Part shown: piece by piece, positions 1 to 12,780 of the stretch
Layout of the letters: each line of letters opens with the position of its first letter
Position numbering within the stretch: position 1 is the stretch's first letter
NCBI GenBank assembly: GCA_973895155.1
Contig: OZ316897.1
Coordinates: forward strand, 12,896,001 to 12,960,000
From: Marsupella aquatica
Taxonomy: Eukaryota; Marchantiophyta
Direction: 5' to 3'
DNA: 64,000 bases
Notes under the pieces: model-generated
Databases searched by the model: none
The model's input: the letters and a program-made list of their open reading frames with translations, nothing else
Told to the model about the DNA's origin: nothing
Position numbers and translations under genes: made by a program

Positions 1-1250
1 GAAGTCTGGTGACTTTACTGCAGGGGCCAATGGCAGAGAGAGGCAACTTCACGCCCTCACCACTCAGGAGGGGGTCATTTGTCAACCGCGTCCAATTTTT
101 AGCAAAGTTTCTTTTTGAGTTGCACTTTTGTTTCTTTGTTAAAGTAGCCAGCAATATTTTGCTGTAAGAATTTGGCAAAAATTGTCAATAAAAAATGCTG
201 ATTTATCGTCTCAGTTGCACTGCAAATTTGGATGTCTGGCGTGATTACATACTAGACACTTAGAGTGCATGACGTGCCTGGCTGAGCTGGAGTGATGGAT
301 CAATTGTGTGGAATGATTAGTGATGACCTGACTGAGGAAGGCTGGTAGGCAACCTGAAATTCCTGGCTTCCCCACGCGGACTGTATGATTTAGTACTTTA
401 TCCTGTCCAGCTCTCTCCCACGGTTCAATTTTCAAGCGAGTAGCGTTTTCTGGGTGCCGGAGGACTGGTTGTCCATTATAGCCAGCCAGCCACCTACTCT
501 ACTTCTCTTTCTGCCGGCAAAGGACAGGATACCCAAATCAAATCTCAACTGTATGCCTACTGCAGTACTGCTACTCCCTTTTGTCAGATTGCTTCGGCGC
601 AAGTTTCCATCTCAGTCTCTTTAGAATTGAGCTCTGCAATCTCCATGCAGACAATCCGTGTAGCATCACCAGAATAGACGACGATATACATCGACAAGTT
701 GCAGGACAAGGAAAGTTGGCAGAATACAGGTTTGTAAAAGAAGTGATCACCCTGGTTCAATGTGAGTAGTACTATTGTAGCTTCAGTTCCAGAGTCGTAG
801 GGTTTACTTTCAGATCAACCAGTTGTATTTTACTGAAAGTGCCTGGTCAAAAACCTTGAAAATTCCAATCTTCACACTGGTACAGTTGTCGCCTCATGTT
901 GCCCGGCAGTAAGGCCCAACTAGTAGTAAGCCCTTCACAATGCAGGCCCTAATTGTCTCACATACCAGTAGATCACATTATCACTATATGAAACGGACTT
1001 GCTGACCCTGCGCCAGACCTGTCACACCATCGATGCATTTCCAATCACCTGCTGAGATATAAGGACACAATCTGATCACCTGATGAGATTTAAGGAGATG
1101 TACTGCCTCCTCATTTTATTATTTGCCACCCTCGCTCAAAGTTTTACATCTACCAAAGTCAACACTTTTCCGTCCGGACAGGCTGCATGCAACTTTGGAT
1201 TTAGCGTGCAGTGATCTAATGCGCGGCGCATGGGGCGGTTATCATTTGCA
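1..1250 (+). repeat. Left copy of a long diverged direct repeat
   Basis: This segment matches 60910-62370 in the same orientation. Blocks at about 7-145, 262-540, 600-1040 and 1085-1240 pair with about 60919-61060, 61089-61410, 61517-61950 and 62210-62370. Substitutions are scattered and there are several indels; for example a 23-bp hairpin at 61966-61988 has no counterpart here. I see no gene in it. The two copies are about 60 kb apart, too far for LTRs of one ordinary retrotransposon, so they are more likely two members of a dispersed repeat family or a segmental duplication. Confidence 0.8.
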
Positions 1251-1960
1251 GGGGACGTATCCTTGGAAAGTTATGTCGGGGTTGTTCTCTGGATAGGTTC
1301 TGGAGAGCGCTGAAGGCGGGAGGGGGAATGACGGATGGTCGGTGGCGTGGGCTAATCGGAGCCAAGCAACACGACGCGTTTCTCGAGTTGGATCGAATTC
1401 ATCGCTCTGACTCACAACAAATGCGAAGGGCAGTCGCCACGGATCGATGTCCCTAACCTGCTTCCCTCCAATGGGCCTGGCGCTGCTACGAGGAAAGATG
1501 ATATCTGAAGGCTAATAAATGCTGGCATCATTCTTCGTGGTAGAGCACTACAGCATGTCGTTGACGCAGGCCAAGGTCTCGAGTCCCAGTTTGCTGCTAC
1601 AGAGGACAGTGTTTGGCGATAGTACCTCTGCATGCTGGTATCATCCCTAGCAGCGGCGATCGACGCACATTATTAGGTAGCAGAGATCGAAGCCACTGTA
1701 AGTCTCAGCCTGAAACCATTCCAGCTTGCTGCAGTAATTTATACATATCGAAGGAAGTTTATAAGCATTTGCATGATTGTGTTTCCCGTCTGTTTCGTGG
1801 TTTGCCTGTGTAATTCTTGCAACTCGCGCTGCTGTGCGTGCTAGGTTACCCCTTGTCTCACGCTGAGTCTTCCCTGTCGAAATAAAACAGTATAAATGCT
1901 TCTGCATACTACTTACGTTCCCTCTATCAAGCTTTCTGAGGAATCCAAGCTCGATGAGTA
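1251..1960. other. Gene-free stretch
   Basis: No open frame with recognisable protein character, no RNA gene and no clear repeat was found here. Confidence 0.5.
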
Positions 1961-2342
1961 TTTTTTGATCTCATCTTTGGATAGTTGGTCACGGCAAACC
2001 AACATTCCCTCCTGCAAGACTTTCCAGTGTCGGATATTTTCCCATTCAGACTCTCCACACTACTATAGCAGTGTCGGATATGTTCCCATCACTCTCCACA
2101 CTATACAGCAGTGTCGGATATGTTTCAATCAGACTCCCCAGACTACTACAACAGTCTTTTCCATCGATCATCCGTGGACTGCGGCGCCATCGGATTTCGT
2201 TTTCATGATGGACAGTGGGATAGAAAAGTGTTATAGAATAGTTTATTGCAGGTCAAGGACGGCACAGGCAATTTTTACAGGCGAGTAAATTTGATCTCGA
2301 ATTTGGATAGTTGGTCACGGCAAACCAACATTCCCTCCTGTA
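1961..2342 (+). repeat. Direct repeats beside a foldback element
   Basis: A block of about 55 bp at 1961-2018 (core TTGGTCACGGCAAACCAACA) recurs at 2290-2342. Between them a unit of about 40 bp beginning AGTGTCGGATAT is repeated three times near 2028, 2070 and 2110. The second block lies in the loop of the inverted repeat listed next. Confidence 0.75.
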
Positions 2343-2725
2343 CTCATTTGATCATTTGGGGTGGTAACAATCGTATGCAGCGCGCCGCCGCCAGCTTTAC
2401 TAACTCACTGCCTCTTGGTACTGAGCAAAGTTTCCACTGACAGTTTATAGGTACGTTTTCCCAAACGTGGCTTCACGTAATAAACATCCGGAAGACATTG
2501 ACGGTTGGGTCGGAGCGGGCGAGGAAAGCAGGAGCGGGCGAGGAAGCTTTCCTCTTGCTTTCCTCGCCTGTAAAAGTTGCCTGTGCCGTCCTTGATAAAC
2601 TATTTTATAACACTTTTCTATCCCACTGTCCATCATGAAAACGAAACCCGATGGCGCCGCAGTCCACGGATGATCCATGGAAGAGACTGCTCTAGTAGTC
2701 TGGCTGATTGAAACATATCCGACTG
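2109..2725. mobile_element. Foldback (long inverted repeat) element
   Basis: The left arm 2109-2285 is repeated in inverse orientation at 2563-2725, with small mismatches and indels (for example GTGTCGGATATGTTTCAATC on the left). The spacer of about 280 bp has no recognisable gene. The arrangement fits a foldback transposon or a large MITE. No clean target duplication was identified. Confidence 0.7.
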
Positions 2726-3184
2726 CTTCCTCGGAACAAGAAGTTAACAAGTGTTATAAAATAGTATTTGGCAACTTCCGACTTCCGCGGAACATAACTT
2801 CTTATTGCTCTTTTTCTTTTCCAAAACGTTATTCAACAAGAGGTTGCAGAGACTGAGGACCCAAATACTTTATGATTGAAGTCCGATTTGCCACGAGGTG
2901 ATTGGCCTCGGTTGGTTGTTTGTTTGTTGCTGCAGGCGTCAGATCCCTTAGAGGCAAGATAGTTCGGCTTCAATGATTTGAATCAGTGGCAGCCACATCC
3001 GGGTTACTGGAGAATTGATCCCGCTCTGAAGACTGCATTCTCAAATCTAGATCTCATATATAGCTGGACAGAAGGTGGGAATATTCAGTGTAGAGTAATC
3101 TTTAGACTGATTTATTCAAATGAATAACTCATAACCAGGCCAGGTTCTCGTCAGCTGTAGATTATGCTTTATCTGTGCATTATC

Positions 3185-3305
3185 TGAGAATTCCATTTCA
3201 TCACTTTTCGTTGATCTACAAGCAGGGATCTTTGGAGCAACCGGTTCGCTTCAGCTGTAGATCCCTGCTTGTAGATCAGAAGAAAATTATGAAATCGAAT
3301 TCTCA
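3185..3305. repeat. Compact imperfect hairpin, 47-bp arms
   Basis: The arms 3185-3231 and 3259-3305 match in inverse orientation at about 41 of 47 positions. The innermost 22 bp pair perfectly (GATCTACAAGCAGGGATCT within each arm) and the loop is 27 nt. The size and near-perfect pairing resemble a miRNA precursor or a very small foldback element. There is no evidence of transcription in the sequence itself. Confidence 0.7.
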
Positions 3306-6300
3306 ATGGAACTCTTGTTCATAATATGCTCTTCATTGCCCTCGAGATATAATTGGAGCATTCTTTGTTTTATCTATATTTGTTAGGACTACCATCAGGG
3401 AGATCCAGGGCTTCTCAGTTGCGCGTAATTTTAGATGGAAAATGGATGCGTCAACAGTTGAAAATGTACCAAGATGTAGCAGAGAGCCCCATAGTTTTGT
3501 CGGTAGTAGAAACCTTTCCTTTACTAGCCCGCATCAAATGGCTCTCGACACAACACACCAAAACACCAAAACAAAGCGTTTCAAACATCACACTAACCGT
3601 GAATTAAAGAAAAGCTTTGTTAGCCATTGGTTGTGAAACAATCTAAGTTATTCTCCTTCCCAACTCTGGAGAATCTGAATAGAAGGTTTGCCTTTCTATT
3701 GTCCGGAGCAAAAAGCTAAAATAAAGTGGCCAATTATTCAGCTAAATACTGATCTAAACTCTACAATATACACTTTTGGAGGGAACGAATTATGACTATA
3801 GGATTTAATTTTCAATTTTCTCAGCCATAACATGTGCTGGAAAAGAAAATAAAGAGCAAATACTAGCTTGGAGCACTTCCATCCACACCTAGATCATGCA
3901 CTAACATCCAAGATTCCTATCTCAAGGTCATTCACCAGTGACTTTGGGTTCATTGACATGTGACTATCATGGGTAGGTGGGTCTAAAACGAAAAGCTACT
4001 AGGGCCACATTACAAAGAAAACCAGTTTGTACATATGATTGCCCCATTCACATAAAGGAACATGATGATAGAACCTAGAAAACAATATACATTACAATTT
4101 TGAGTTGAAAACATTAAATAATAGAATACTGAAAAATGATTTAAAGTGTTTTGAAAGAAGAAGACAACTCTTTCTCTATTCATGAAGAACTTTTTCAAGT
4201 TACATTGACCCTAATTAATCCTCAATTCTTTTTTGCAACAACGTCATTGACTAATGACACAATGGTTACAACCATAATATGGAAATAATGATAAATTGGT
4301 CCCAACTATGAAATGGCAGCAACAATGAAATTGCTGCAATGACAATTGTAATGGCTGGCTCGTCCTACAATAATTACTCTAGTGTGGGTTACCAAAAGAA
4401 CTCTCAAAAACAGAAAAGGCCTGGAGCTGTGGCTGGTGGGCTGTGGCTTAGGGTGGCTTTACGAGACGTTGGGGGCAGCTTCCTGATCAGGTCTCCAAGA
4501 AATGGTTCTAATTCAATGCTGTGCTGTGGGAACTCAGACCCAAGAATGCGTTTCACCGTCCATGCAAACGAAGAATTCTTCCTCCAGATGCTCTGTGGTG
4601 CCTGCAGTCCCCCAGAAAACACCTTCCCATCGTGGAAAAACTCATGTCTCCCACAAATCATTTTCACTCGAGGCTCTAGACTAAACCGAGTTCTCACCAC
4701 TAATTTTTCGAAGCATTTAACCCGTTTTCCAGAGATTTCAAATCTAAACCTCCCGTGACAACAATTCCAGTCACACCCAATTTGGCAGCCTACACAGACA
4801 AACGCGTCCAACAGTGAATTCTTGCTTTTAATTAAGCCCTCATGGACCTTCACCTTTGACAAACTACTCAGATAGATCATTGCAATTGGGATGGTCCGCA
4901 TCAAAGGACTCAGATAGATTTTTGCAACTCTGATGGTCCACACCAAAACTCTCTTCCTGCTTACATAGAACAGATTACATGGATGAGTGAAATGCGGGAA
5001 AGACAACAAGACAGTAATCTCTGAAGACTTGCAGGTCTCTCAGCTCTCACAGAAATTTGACGACCTTAGTTCATTGAAAAGATCTTTCCGAGTAATTTTT
5101 AACAGTGACCCAACTAAATAAGATTCAACTGGATATTGACGGGAGATACTAAATGTAGAAGTTAGCTCCCAAATGGTTTTCAAAAGCCTGAAGATGAAGC
5201 TATGGGACTTTTCATTTGGAAAGGTCTTTCGTTGAAACTTCTAACAAACCCAGGAAGAGCCAATTCCATTCAATAGAAACGATGATAACTAACGTCAAAC
5301 TTTGCAGTTGTAAACTGGATGGGTTCTACTCCAAATTAATCATCTTGGGTGGGTTCAATGTGTTTCTGTATACCTGAGCCCTTAATATACTTGGCCTAGT
5401 TTCAGTCCTCACTGGCTTCTTTTGGCAACAAGTCTACAAGATTTTCCAGTTTCTTGCTCACTAGGGCTTCAGTTCTTTTTGTCATACTTAGGGGCTCTGT
5501 GTCGTTTTTTTTTCTCTAAGTGGGTTTTTGGCCTTTGATCTTTGTGTGTTTCCCTTGTTTTCTCCCCTTTATTGAGTTTCTTGTCGTTTGAAGTGTTTAC
5601 AGCATTTTTTGTTCATTGGCAGTGTTATATATATTATAGGCCAGTTGCACTGCTTGTTCTGGGCTGGGTTCTGGGGTGGTTACTCTCATGAAGTACACCT
5701 AAATGTTGGCTTATTTTCCATGAGTGTTGCCAAAGTGTATCCAGGCAATTTAAACAACAATGGATATCACAAGGGCTTCAGACTTTAATTTCCCTCATGT
5801 TATTGGAAATCTTTGTCAGTAAAACTTTCCTTTGGAAACCAAATAGAAAAACACAGAAATGGGTGAAACAGCAACATAAAAACATTTGACAAAATGGAGC
5901 CAATGTGGTAATTATGCAAAAGAGATTTTATCATGGGTGGATGGATGGTTGGGATGTATTTTCAAGGCTAGGCAGGGGGGGGGAATTTGGTCATTAAAAC
6001 TTGCCAATCGTGAAACGTCCCAGGAAACATCATCAGTTCTTTTCTTAAATAATATTTATTCCACTTTAAATAAAAAATTAATTTATTTATAACAAGAAAT
6101 AATATATTTCTTTTAAAAAATGTATTGATTCTATATAAATAAGGGCAAAATATAAGAGAGAAAAACCCTGTGCAAATTTTGGCTATATAGCTGGCTCATC
6201 CTAGAACTGGCTTTTGTTATTTGTTTGTAGCATAAATATTACTAGTTTAAGCCATATACGAGTCTAGGACCATATAGGAGTTCAGGGTGCATACTAGTTT

Positions 6301-7879
6301 AGAGCAGCGGATTTAGGGCAGCGAATTGACGGCTGTCCCTGGCTGAAACCACAAAAGATTTGTGCTAATGAGATTTGCTGAGTCCCTCTTTCCATGCTCA
6401 GTTGCTTGTTCTCTCGTTGTGTTATGCTCATTGAGTCCTCTGCTCATCAGTGCCGTGGCCTCTTGTGTTGCTCTGACTACTCTTTTTCTCGTGGTGGTGG
6501 TAGCCTTGCTCCACATCCTGTCGTGGTGCAATGCTCTTTTTCTCGTGGTGTGGTGGAAGTCTCACTTGTGGCCGTTGTGTACTCGATGTGGGTGTTTGGC
6601 CTGGGTGCAGTTCTCACTCTCTGGTGGTGGGGCTTTCTCTCTCATGGTGCTGGTCTTACTGGTCGGGGCCTCGGTTGCATGTGCTCCTCTTGTTTTGATT
6701 GCTCTGACTTGGCTGTACTATAATTGTTTTGGCCCTCAGCTGTGTTCTCCTGCTGCTGCACTATTTCAGCCTTGGTGCGGAGGGTTGATCAGAGGAGAAG
6801 AGAGGCTGAAAGTCTAGAAAGAAAGGCTGCTTTCAAGGGCTTGTGTGGAACACTGCTGAAGTGGCCGGATTGTTTAGGTTTAATTGGGTGTAAGCAATAA
6901 ACCTATAAGGTGTTGTGCTATTATCTTCTGTGCTCTGTTCAATAAAACTCAGATTGTCTCCGGTTTCAATCCTGTCTCAAGATTTTGTTCTGTAGCATTC
7001 AAGTTTTGAATACTTGGAAATTTTCAGTGCTTACATACAATGTGAGTTTTTGGATGTTTAGGACAGGTTCTATTTTAAGCATTCTGTGGGTAACTTTGGA
7101 CAGCCATTCAATCTCAGTTGCTTCTACTTCACTTCTCAATGAAAGGGTAAGACATCTGCTGTTTTCCGTTTGAATGTGTTTGTGTCTGCATTTGCAATTT
7201 AGTCATGAACTTGAGGGGGGGGGGGGGGGGGCGTTCACTACACGGAGGGCCATACATCCAGTGTGTTGTTTTAGGGTTTGACCCCCTAACTTATAAGTGT
7301 TTTTTTTTAAATTAAATTTTGCCATTTTTTACTGAAAACCCCTAAAAACTTCAAAGAAAGTATTATTTACTATTAAATAGGCATATTTGTTCATTACATC
7401 ACTCAATAAAACATGCACTCTTTGTTGACTTTGGAAATTTTTTGCCACATCCATTTAAATGGGCCTATACTTTGTCACTGTACATGATGTGCCATTTCCA
7501 TGAAAGTGACCCCCATGAAGTCACAAAGCTGAAAATTGTTTGGTTTTCGACATGGATACTGCTCATTTTGCTAGGCTGCTTGTGAGGGCTGTCTACTTAG
7601 CTCTCTTTTTGCTTGTTTGTGCTCAGGTCTTTTTGGCTCCACAATGTTTGGCTCTTTCAAGTTTATTTTAGCTTTGTGTTCCTTTTGGCCTGGGCTGCTC
7701 TTGAAGGCTGTGTGCTCAAGTTTTGGCTGCGTGCCCGGTGCTGCTGATCTTTCGGCCTCAGTTCTTTTTTGTCCGGTGTGGTCTGTTTTACTCTGTAGCA
7801 GAGTTCCGTCCAATTCTCACTTGTGTACTTTACAGAGGCTTCGTTGACACATCCAATGTGCATGGCATTTTGTATCATT

Positions 7880-7965
7880 TTTTGAGTCAAACTCTGCTTG
7901 GAAGCCCGCTTGGAAGGCTGTTCAAGAACAGTTCAGGGTTCAATTCCCTGTTGGCGCTATGAGGT
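7880..7965 (+). repeat. Possible tRNA-derived SINE fragment
   Basis: A perfect T-arm (CAGGG, loop TTCAATT, CCCTG at about 7937-7953) contains a Pol III B-box match, GGTTCAATTCC, followed downstream by an A-rich stretch. No 5' acceptor strand pairs with the 3' end, so this is not a complete tRNA. A degenerate SINE head is the simplest reading. Confidence 0.25.
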
Positions 7966-10563
7966 GACGGGTTTGGAAAAGCACTTACTAAAAAAAAATG
8001 GGAAAATAATCAGAACACAGGTCACAGGTAGGTGCCCTTGGATAAATGAATGACATTTGTTTCTGCTCAAGTGTATCGCCAATGTTGCTGATGCCAAGGG
8101 GAACGATGTTTATGTTTAGAGTTGCCTTTTTTGTTTTTACTGAACAAATGATAGTATCCACCAAAAAAAAACCTCATTTGCTTGGCTATTTTTACATCTT
8201 GAATTTTTTTTCCAGCATTGCTGAGTTGTGTGTTAAATGTAAATGTACATTTTCTTTAAAGGGGCTAGTGATTGAAGAATAGATGTATTTAGAGAGCTCA
8301 CTTAGTTGTCCACACTGTACTCATTCTAAGTGCTACATTATTGAGCCTATCTTCCAACACCCAGAAAATGACACACTGAAGCAGCCAAATCACACTGACT
8401 TCGCCCCCATCAAAATTCATCTCTGCATACTTGAGATCACAAAATTCCGCATAGACCTTGGATTCCATTCATCAGACTGCATCATGATAGAGAGATGTAC
8501 ATACATCAAGTCAAACATAAACGTAGTATGCAGAACAGTTTTTTGATTCATGGGACCCCAAAAATGAATTTAAGTATGCAGAACAGTTTTTTGCTTCATG
8601 GGACCCTAATTGATCACGGTTGATGGACCTTCATACACCTCGAAGCATGTAGACTGTTTTCTTTCGGAAGGAAGACTCAGTGTGAAACAAGGGGGTAACC
8701 TAGCATGGCATAGCATCGTGAGTTGCGGATAATTATGTCCAGACAAATAACGAAACAAACACGAAACAGAATGGGGTTCTTGTACAACTTATTATGGGGA
8801 CCCACTATACGGTCCTCCTTGGAATGGAGACGGTAAAATTTGCACTTCAGCCCTTCACTTGAGACTTGAGTGTCGCGATTAAGTAGAGGGAATGGGGACA
8901 AATCTGAACAGTAAGGAATGTTTTTCTTGCAACACTTGTTTTATTCACCTAAATTTACATATCCTGCCTGCGTCACTTAGTGTAGGGATTAGTGTAGGCA
9001 ATGGGGACAAATAATAATGAGTGTGAGCAATAATAAACTCTGCCTGTGCCACTTACGAGTCGGGATCGATTAAGTTTAGGGCATGGGGACAAATCATAAT
9101 GAATAATTAGGAATATTTTTCCATGGCGTTTTTTATTCACCTATATTTACGGGGTTATTAGGCTAGTCCAGTAATTGAATTGCCTCCCTGTCTCCAACTG
9201 TGGGATGGTCGGATGGAGATACAAACACACAGGGCATGAGTCTGACATTGCCTAACGACTCTTCTAGCTGAGTGTGCCGCTCTGATCAGAAATCAACTGT
9301 CCCAGGTAAATATATCAGGGGTTTGGCATTTTATAGAGTCCCCGTGCATTGCCTTGCTGAGGTGGCCACACGCTGCCGCGATCTCGCCCTGTGTGTATGC
9401 GCCTTGCCATCGGCGCGACCTTGCCTGGTGCCCCTTACCAGTTCCCCTCCCGTAGCTGCCAGTTTCCTCTCCCACCTCCATTAACCACCCTCACCATTCG
9501 CTGTCCTCCCTGCCATGGGCTGCCTTTGGCCTGCCCATGGGTGTACTCCAGGCCAGAAGAACAGTAAGTTCTTTGCCATCCACGGATGGCAAGGAAATTC
9601 AGAATGTCTAAATGTTTGTGAAAGAGCTTAGTAGCTCTACGTAAATGACAAGTACCGAATGAGAAACCCGACCCTGTGATTTCTAACTGAGAACAATAAC
9701 TGTGCATACCTATTGAGAATTTCCAGTGTAATGTGCTTGAAGAAGAAATGTTCGATCTTCTCCCCTCTTGTGTAATCTTTTGCCTTGCATGTCTTCGCCC
9801 CAGTGTTTGATGACATCTCTAGCATGCTCATCGTTGTAGAAGCGGTCGTTCATACAGGAGATAACAAGTGGCACGGCCCATTAGAAGGCAAAGGCGATTG
9901 TTATCTCAGCCTTCAAATTCTACTTACGAGGCCTTCCCAGCTTTTGGAATTGCTACAGGGTGCCAGCCATTATAGTAGCCTTCTCATCCTGGGGAGGTGT
10001 GCGTAAGGATTTATAGCTCGGAGACGGAGAACCTATCGGAGTCTAGGGATTCTACGCTCGCGTGCATGTCGGAAGTGTACTGTGAGGGTATGTTTGTCAG
10101 TCTTGACTGATTCCCGAGTTGCAGTACCTACTGTGTAGGTACAGAGACGCCCGAGCAGCTGGATGCTGAGCCGCCGGTCAGACAATGGTCAAATCTCAAA
10201 CAAGTTCTCTTTGCAGAGCGCTTTGTCTCTCTCAATCACCACTGGACCTACCACAATCATGAGGCCACATGATCATCAGAAGTCTCCGCCTAGTATCTCA
10301 CCTAATCTTAAGGACATCGCACAGTCTAATTTGCATTAAGTTGTTACCATAGAGATTTCTTCCCATATAATTATTAAAACGCAGTTGTCTTCCATTGGAC
10401 TCCAATGTTCATGGAAGCAGGAACGGACCTCCATGTTTGACAAAAGACTCAGATTTTTTAAATCATGATGGACTGCAGTAAAAATTCTCTCTCTGTTCAT
10501 ATAGCATACATTACGTAGATGAGTAATATGTGATAATGTGCTCACGGAGAGTAATCCCTGTAT

Positions 10564-10661
10564 AGTCATTAAATGTGTCTCAGTATTCCCCCATTGCCTA
10601 CCGGAAACCCTTAGTCATTAAATGTGTCTCAGTATTCCCCCATTGCCTACCGGAAACCCTC
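10564..10661 (+). repeat. Tandem duplication, 49-bp unit, two copies
   Basis: The unit AGTCATTAAATGTGTCTCAG... through CCGGAAACCCT occurs twice head to tail, starting at 10564 and 10613, virtually identical. It looks recent. No gene lies across it. Confidence 0.85.
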
Positions 10662-12079
10662 CCTGTGTTTTACCATTTTTGGCTCAGTCCTTCTCATTTT
10701 TTCAAGCCAGAGAATATTTTTTCTCTGAATGCCCGCTGCTGCCAGTGCCCACCTTTCAATTAATTGAATTAACTTTTTTCACATTTCACTTGTACATTTT
10801 CATAAGGGCATTTTTAATTTCACTTTCATAGGGGCTTTTTGAATTACACATTCAGCGTGTCCCCGGGAACAAATTGACTCTAAATTTTCTCTCCTTTTTG
10901 CTTGTACATTGCAGAATTTTTTTGCAGAAGATTCTGGAAATGTCAACATAGTCCTTGTGAACTGTAGCGTATTTATTACTTCCTTTGTTGGAAAATTGTC
11001 ACTATCATTCTAACACAACCTTTCCTGCCTCAAATGTTTATCAGGATGAGGATGCTACAGATTTCAACAAACTTTGGGACAAAGACATGCGAGGGCAAAA
11101 GATTGCACAAGAGGGGATAAGATTGAACATTTCTCTTCAAACACATTACACTGGAAAAATATCCTGACTGAGTTTTCAAATTTGCCTGCAACCACTTACA
11201 CTGGTGGACTGCCCTTCATTGAATGACACTACCTCATAAAAACTGAACTCTATTTTTTCAAAACTTCAATGAGACATACCATCCACTCTACTCCTTTATG
11301 TCTTCTACGGAAGAGATGGGGAATTGCATAACCTCACTTTCCTGAAAAATGTCAGGGTATACCAAAGGTCCTAGCTTCGAGACACTGGCAAGTGCCAGAA
11401 ACAAAACGTACTGACTCGACCATTGCAGTGGGCAATGGGGAGTAGAGTACTTGGGGCATAGAGTACATTTGTGTGGAGAGTACCTTGAGAACATGAGACC
11501 TTCAGTTTCACGCCCATGCATTGCACAAGGCACCCTAGAATTGAGAGATTAGGTTAGGATGTCTTAAAAATACATTTAATATTAAATAAATTTTAATAAT
11601 GGATAATCTGGACACGGGCAGCATTCAAATGTCAAGTACAGAAGCAAACTGGCCTGAAAAAGTGACAAGGACTCACCCAAAAATGTTGAAACGCAGGGGA
11701 AGGTTTCCGGTGGGAAGTGGAGGAATAGCAAGGCACATTTAATGAGTATCCAGGGTCAATGTACAGAGTACGGGGAAGCCTCTGTACACAACTGACAATC
11801 ATAATGTACTACTTCGCTCCATACCATGACAATACTCCCTCAATGACCACACCGTAGTGTATCATCAAATTTTGACAGCCGCATATTACCACATTTTGAT
11901 ACGTGGTTACCGGCAGAGGAGCAGAACCAGGGAAAAAGTACATCAGCCATGAATAAAAGAACGCCGTCTTTCCGTCTGCTCTCCTTCCTGCGTGTCAGTT
12001 TCCTCCGTTGGATTTCGAATCTGCATGCTAGTCGTCGATTGACGTAGCATACTGTCTACTGCGTTCGCATCCCACTTCC

Positions 12080-12195
12080 ACTCTCATTCTCCTCGGAAAC
12101 TCTCTTTCTCCTTCCTCTCTCTCCTTCCACTCTCTCTCCTTCCTCTCTCTCCTTCCTCTCTCATTCTCCTCGGAAACTCTCGTTCTCCTTCCACT
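12080..12195 (+). repeat. CTCTCTCCTTC microsatellite
   Basis: Pyrimidine-rich tandem sequence of CTCTCTCCTTC-type units, interspersed with two copies of CTCGGAAACTCTC. The minus-strand frame through it encodes only Arg/Glu-rich low-complexity peptide, which is not taken as a gene. Confidence 0.8.
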
Positions 12196-12780
12196 CTCAT
12201 GTACGCACTCGTGGAGATTGCACTCGTGGGCTCCGTTGGCACCGTGCGAGTTCAGCAATTTTTCAATTCTTGTAAGATCCTCGAGACTCAGCACTTCCAG
12301 GTTTGCAAAAGCCAGAAGATGATGCTAAGTTCGATCACATTGTGCGCTCGCATGCTTGCTCTCGATTTCATAATCTTAGAGAAGAAATTTCGATCCATTG
12401 CATGCTATTTAAATCATATATGTGAGTGCTCAAGTTACCTCTCAAGTTACCTCTCGTTGTTGCTGTTGCTGCAGGAGCGTAACCCTGGTTGATTGCCTGT
12501 GCTCTCTCCTTCTTCACTCAGTGGGAGCGCTGATTCGAAGGCAGCTAAGGCACCAGCAGTTGGCAGTGACACGGAGTGTATACTTGAGAGCTTAAGTCCT
12601 CACACGGTGCCTCCGTGACATCAGGTATTCCGCTGACTCTCGTCTGTTATTTCAAGCTAACCTCACATATCGTATGGTCGTGATTTAGCAATGATCTATG
12701 TTGCCAGATGAGCCAACCCCACATTTAGTATGGTCGTGATTTAGCCAGATCTGGTCCATTAGCTTTGAATGGATTGAAAG

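Larger units (their letters stand above)
2736..12070. other. Gene-poor repeat-rich region
   Basis: Apart from the items listed separately I find no convincing gene here. It holds low-complexity tracts: a 19-G run near 7217-7235 and GTGGT-rich sequence at 6470-6690. Short direct repeats occur at 8527-8564/8572-8608. A diverged repeat is shared between about 4850-5035 and 10430-10570, and a tandem 42-bp duplication lies at about 4864-4947. An open frame on the minus strand at 4404-5009 (about 200 codons) is the longest here; its product is not recognised and it overlaps the diverged repeat, so I do not call it a gene. Confidence 0.5.

Noticed and set aside
4404-5009. 201-codon minus-strand frame
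   Set aside because: No recognised domain or splice context, and part of it belongs to a diverged dispersed repeat also seen near 10.4-10.6 kb.
6362-6817. Hydrophobic open frame of about 150 codons with TCTCGTGGTGGT repeats
   Set aside because: The composition comes from a low-complexity GTGGT/TTCTC tract. Two frames are open at once, there is no recognisable domain, and it is better explained as repeat sequence.
7880-7965. Functional tRNA gene
   Set aside because: The T-arm is perfect, but no acceptor strand or anticodon arm pairs properly; at best it is a SINE remnant.
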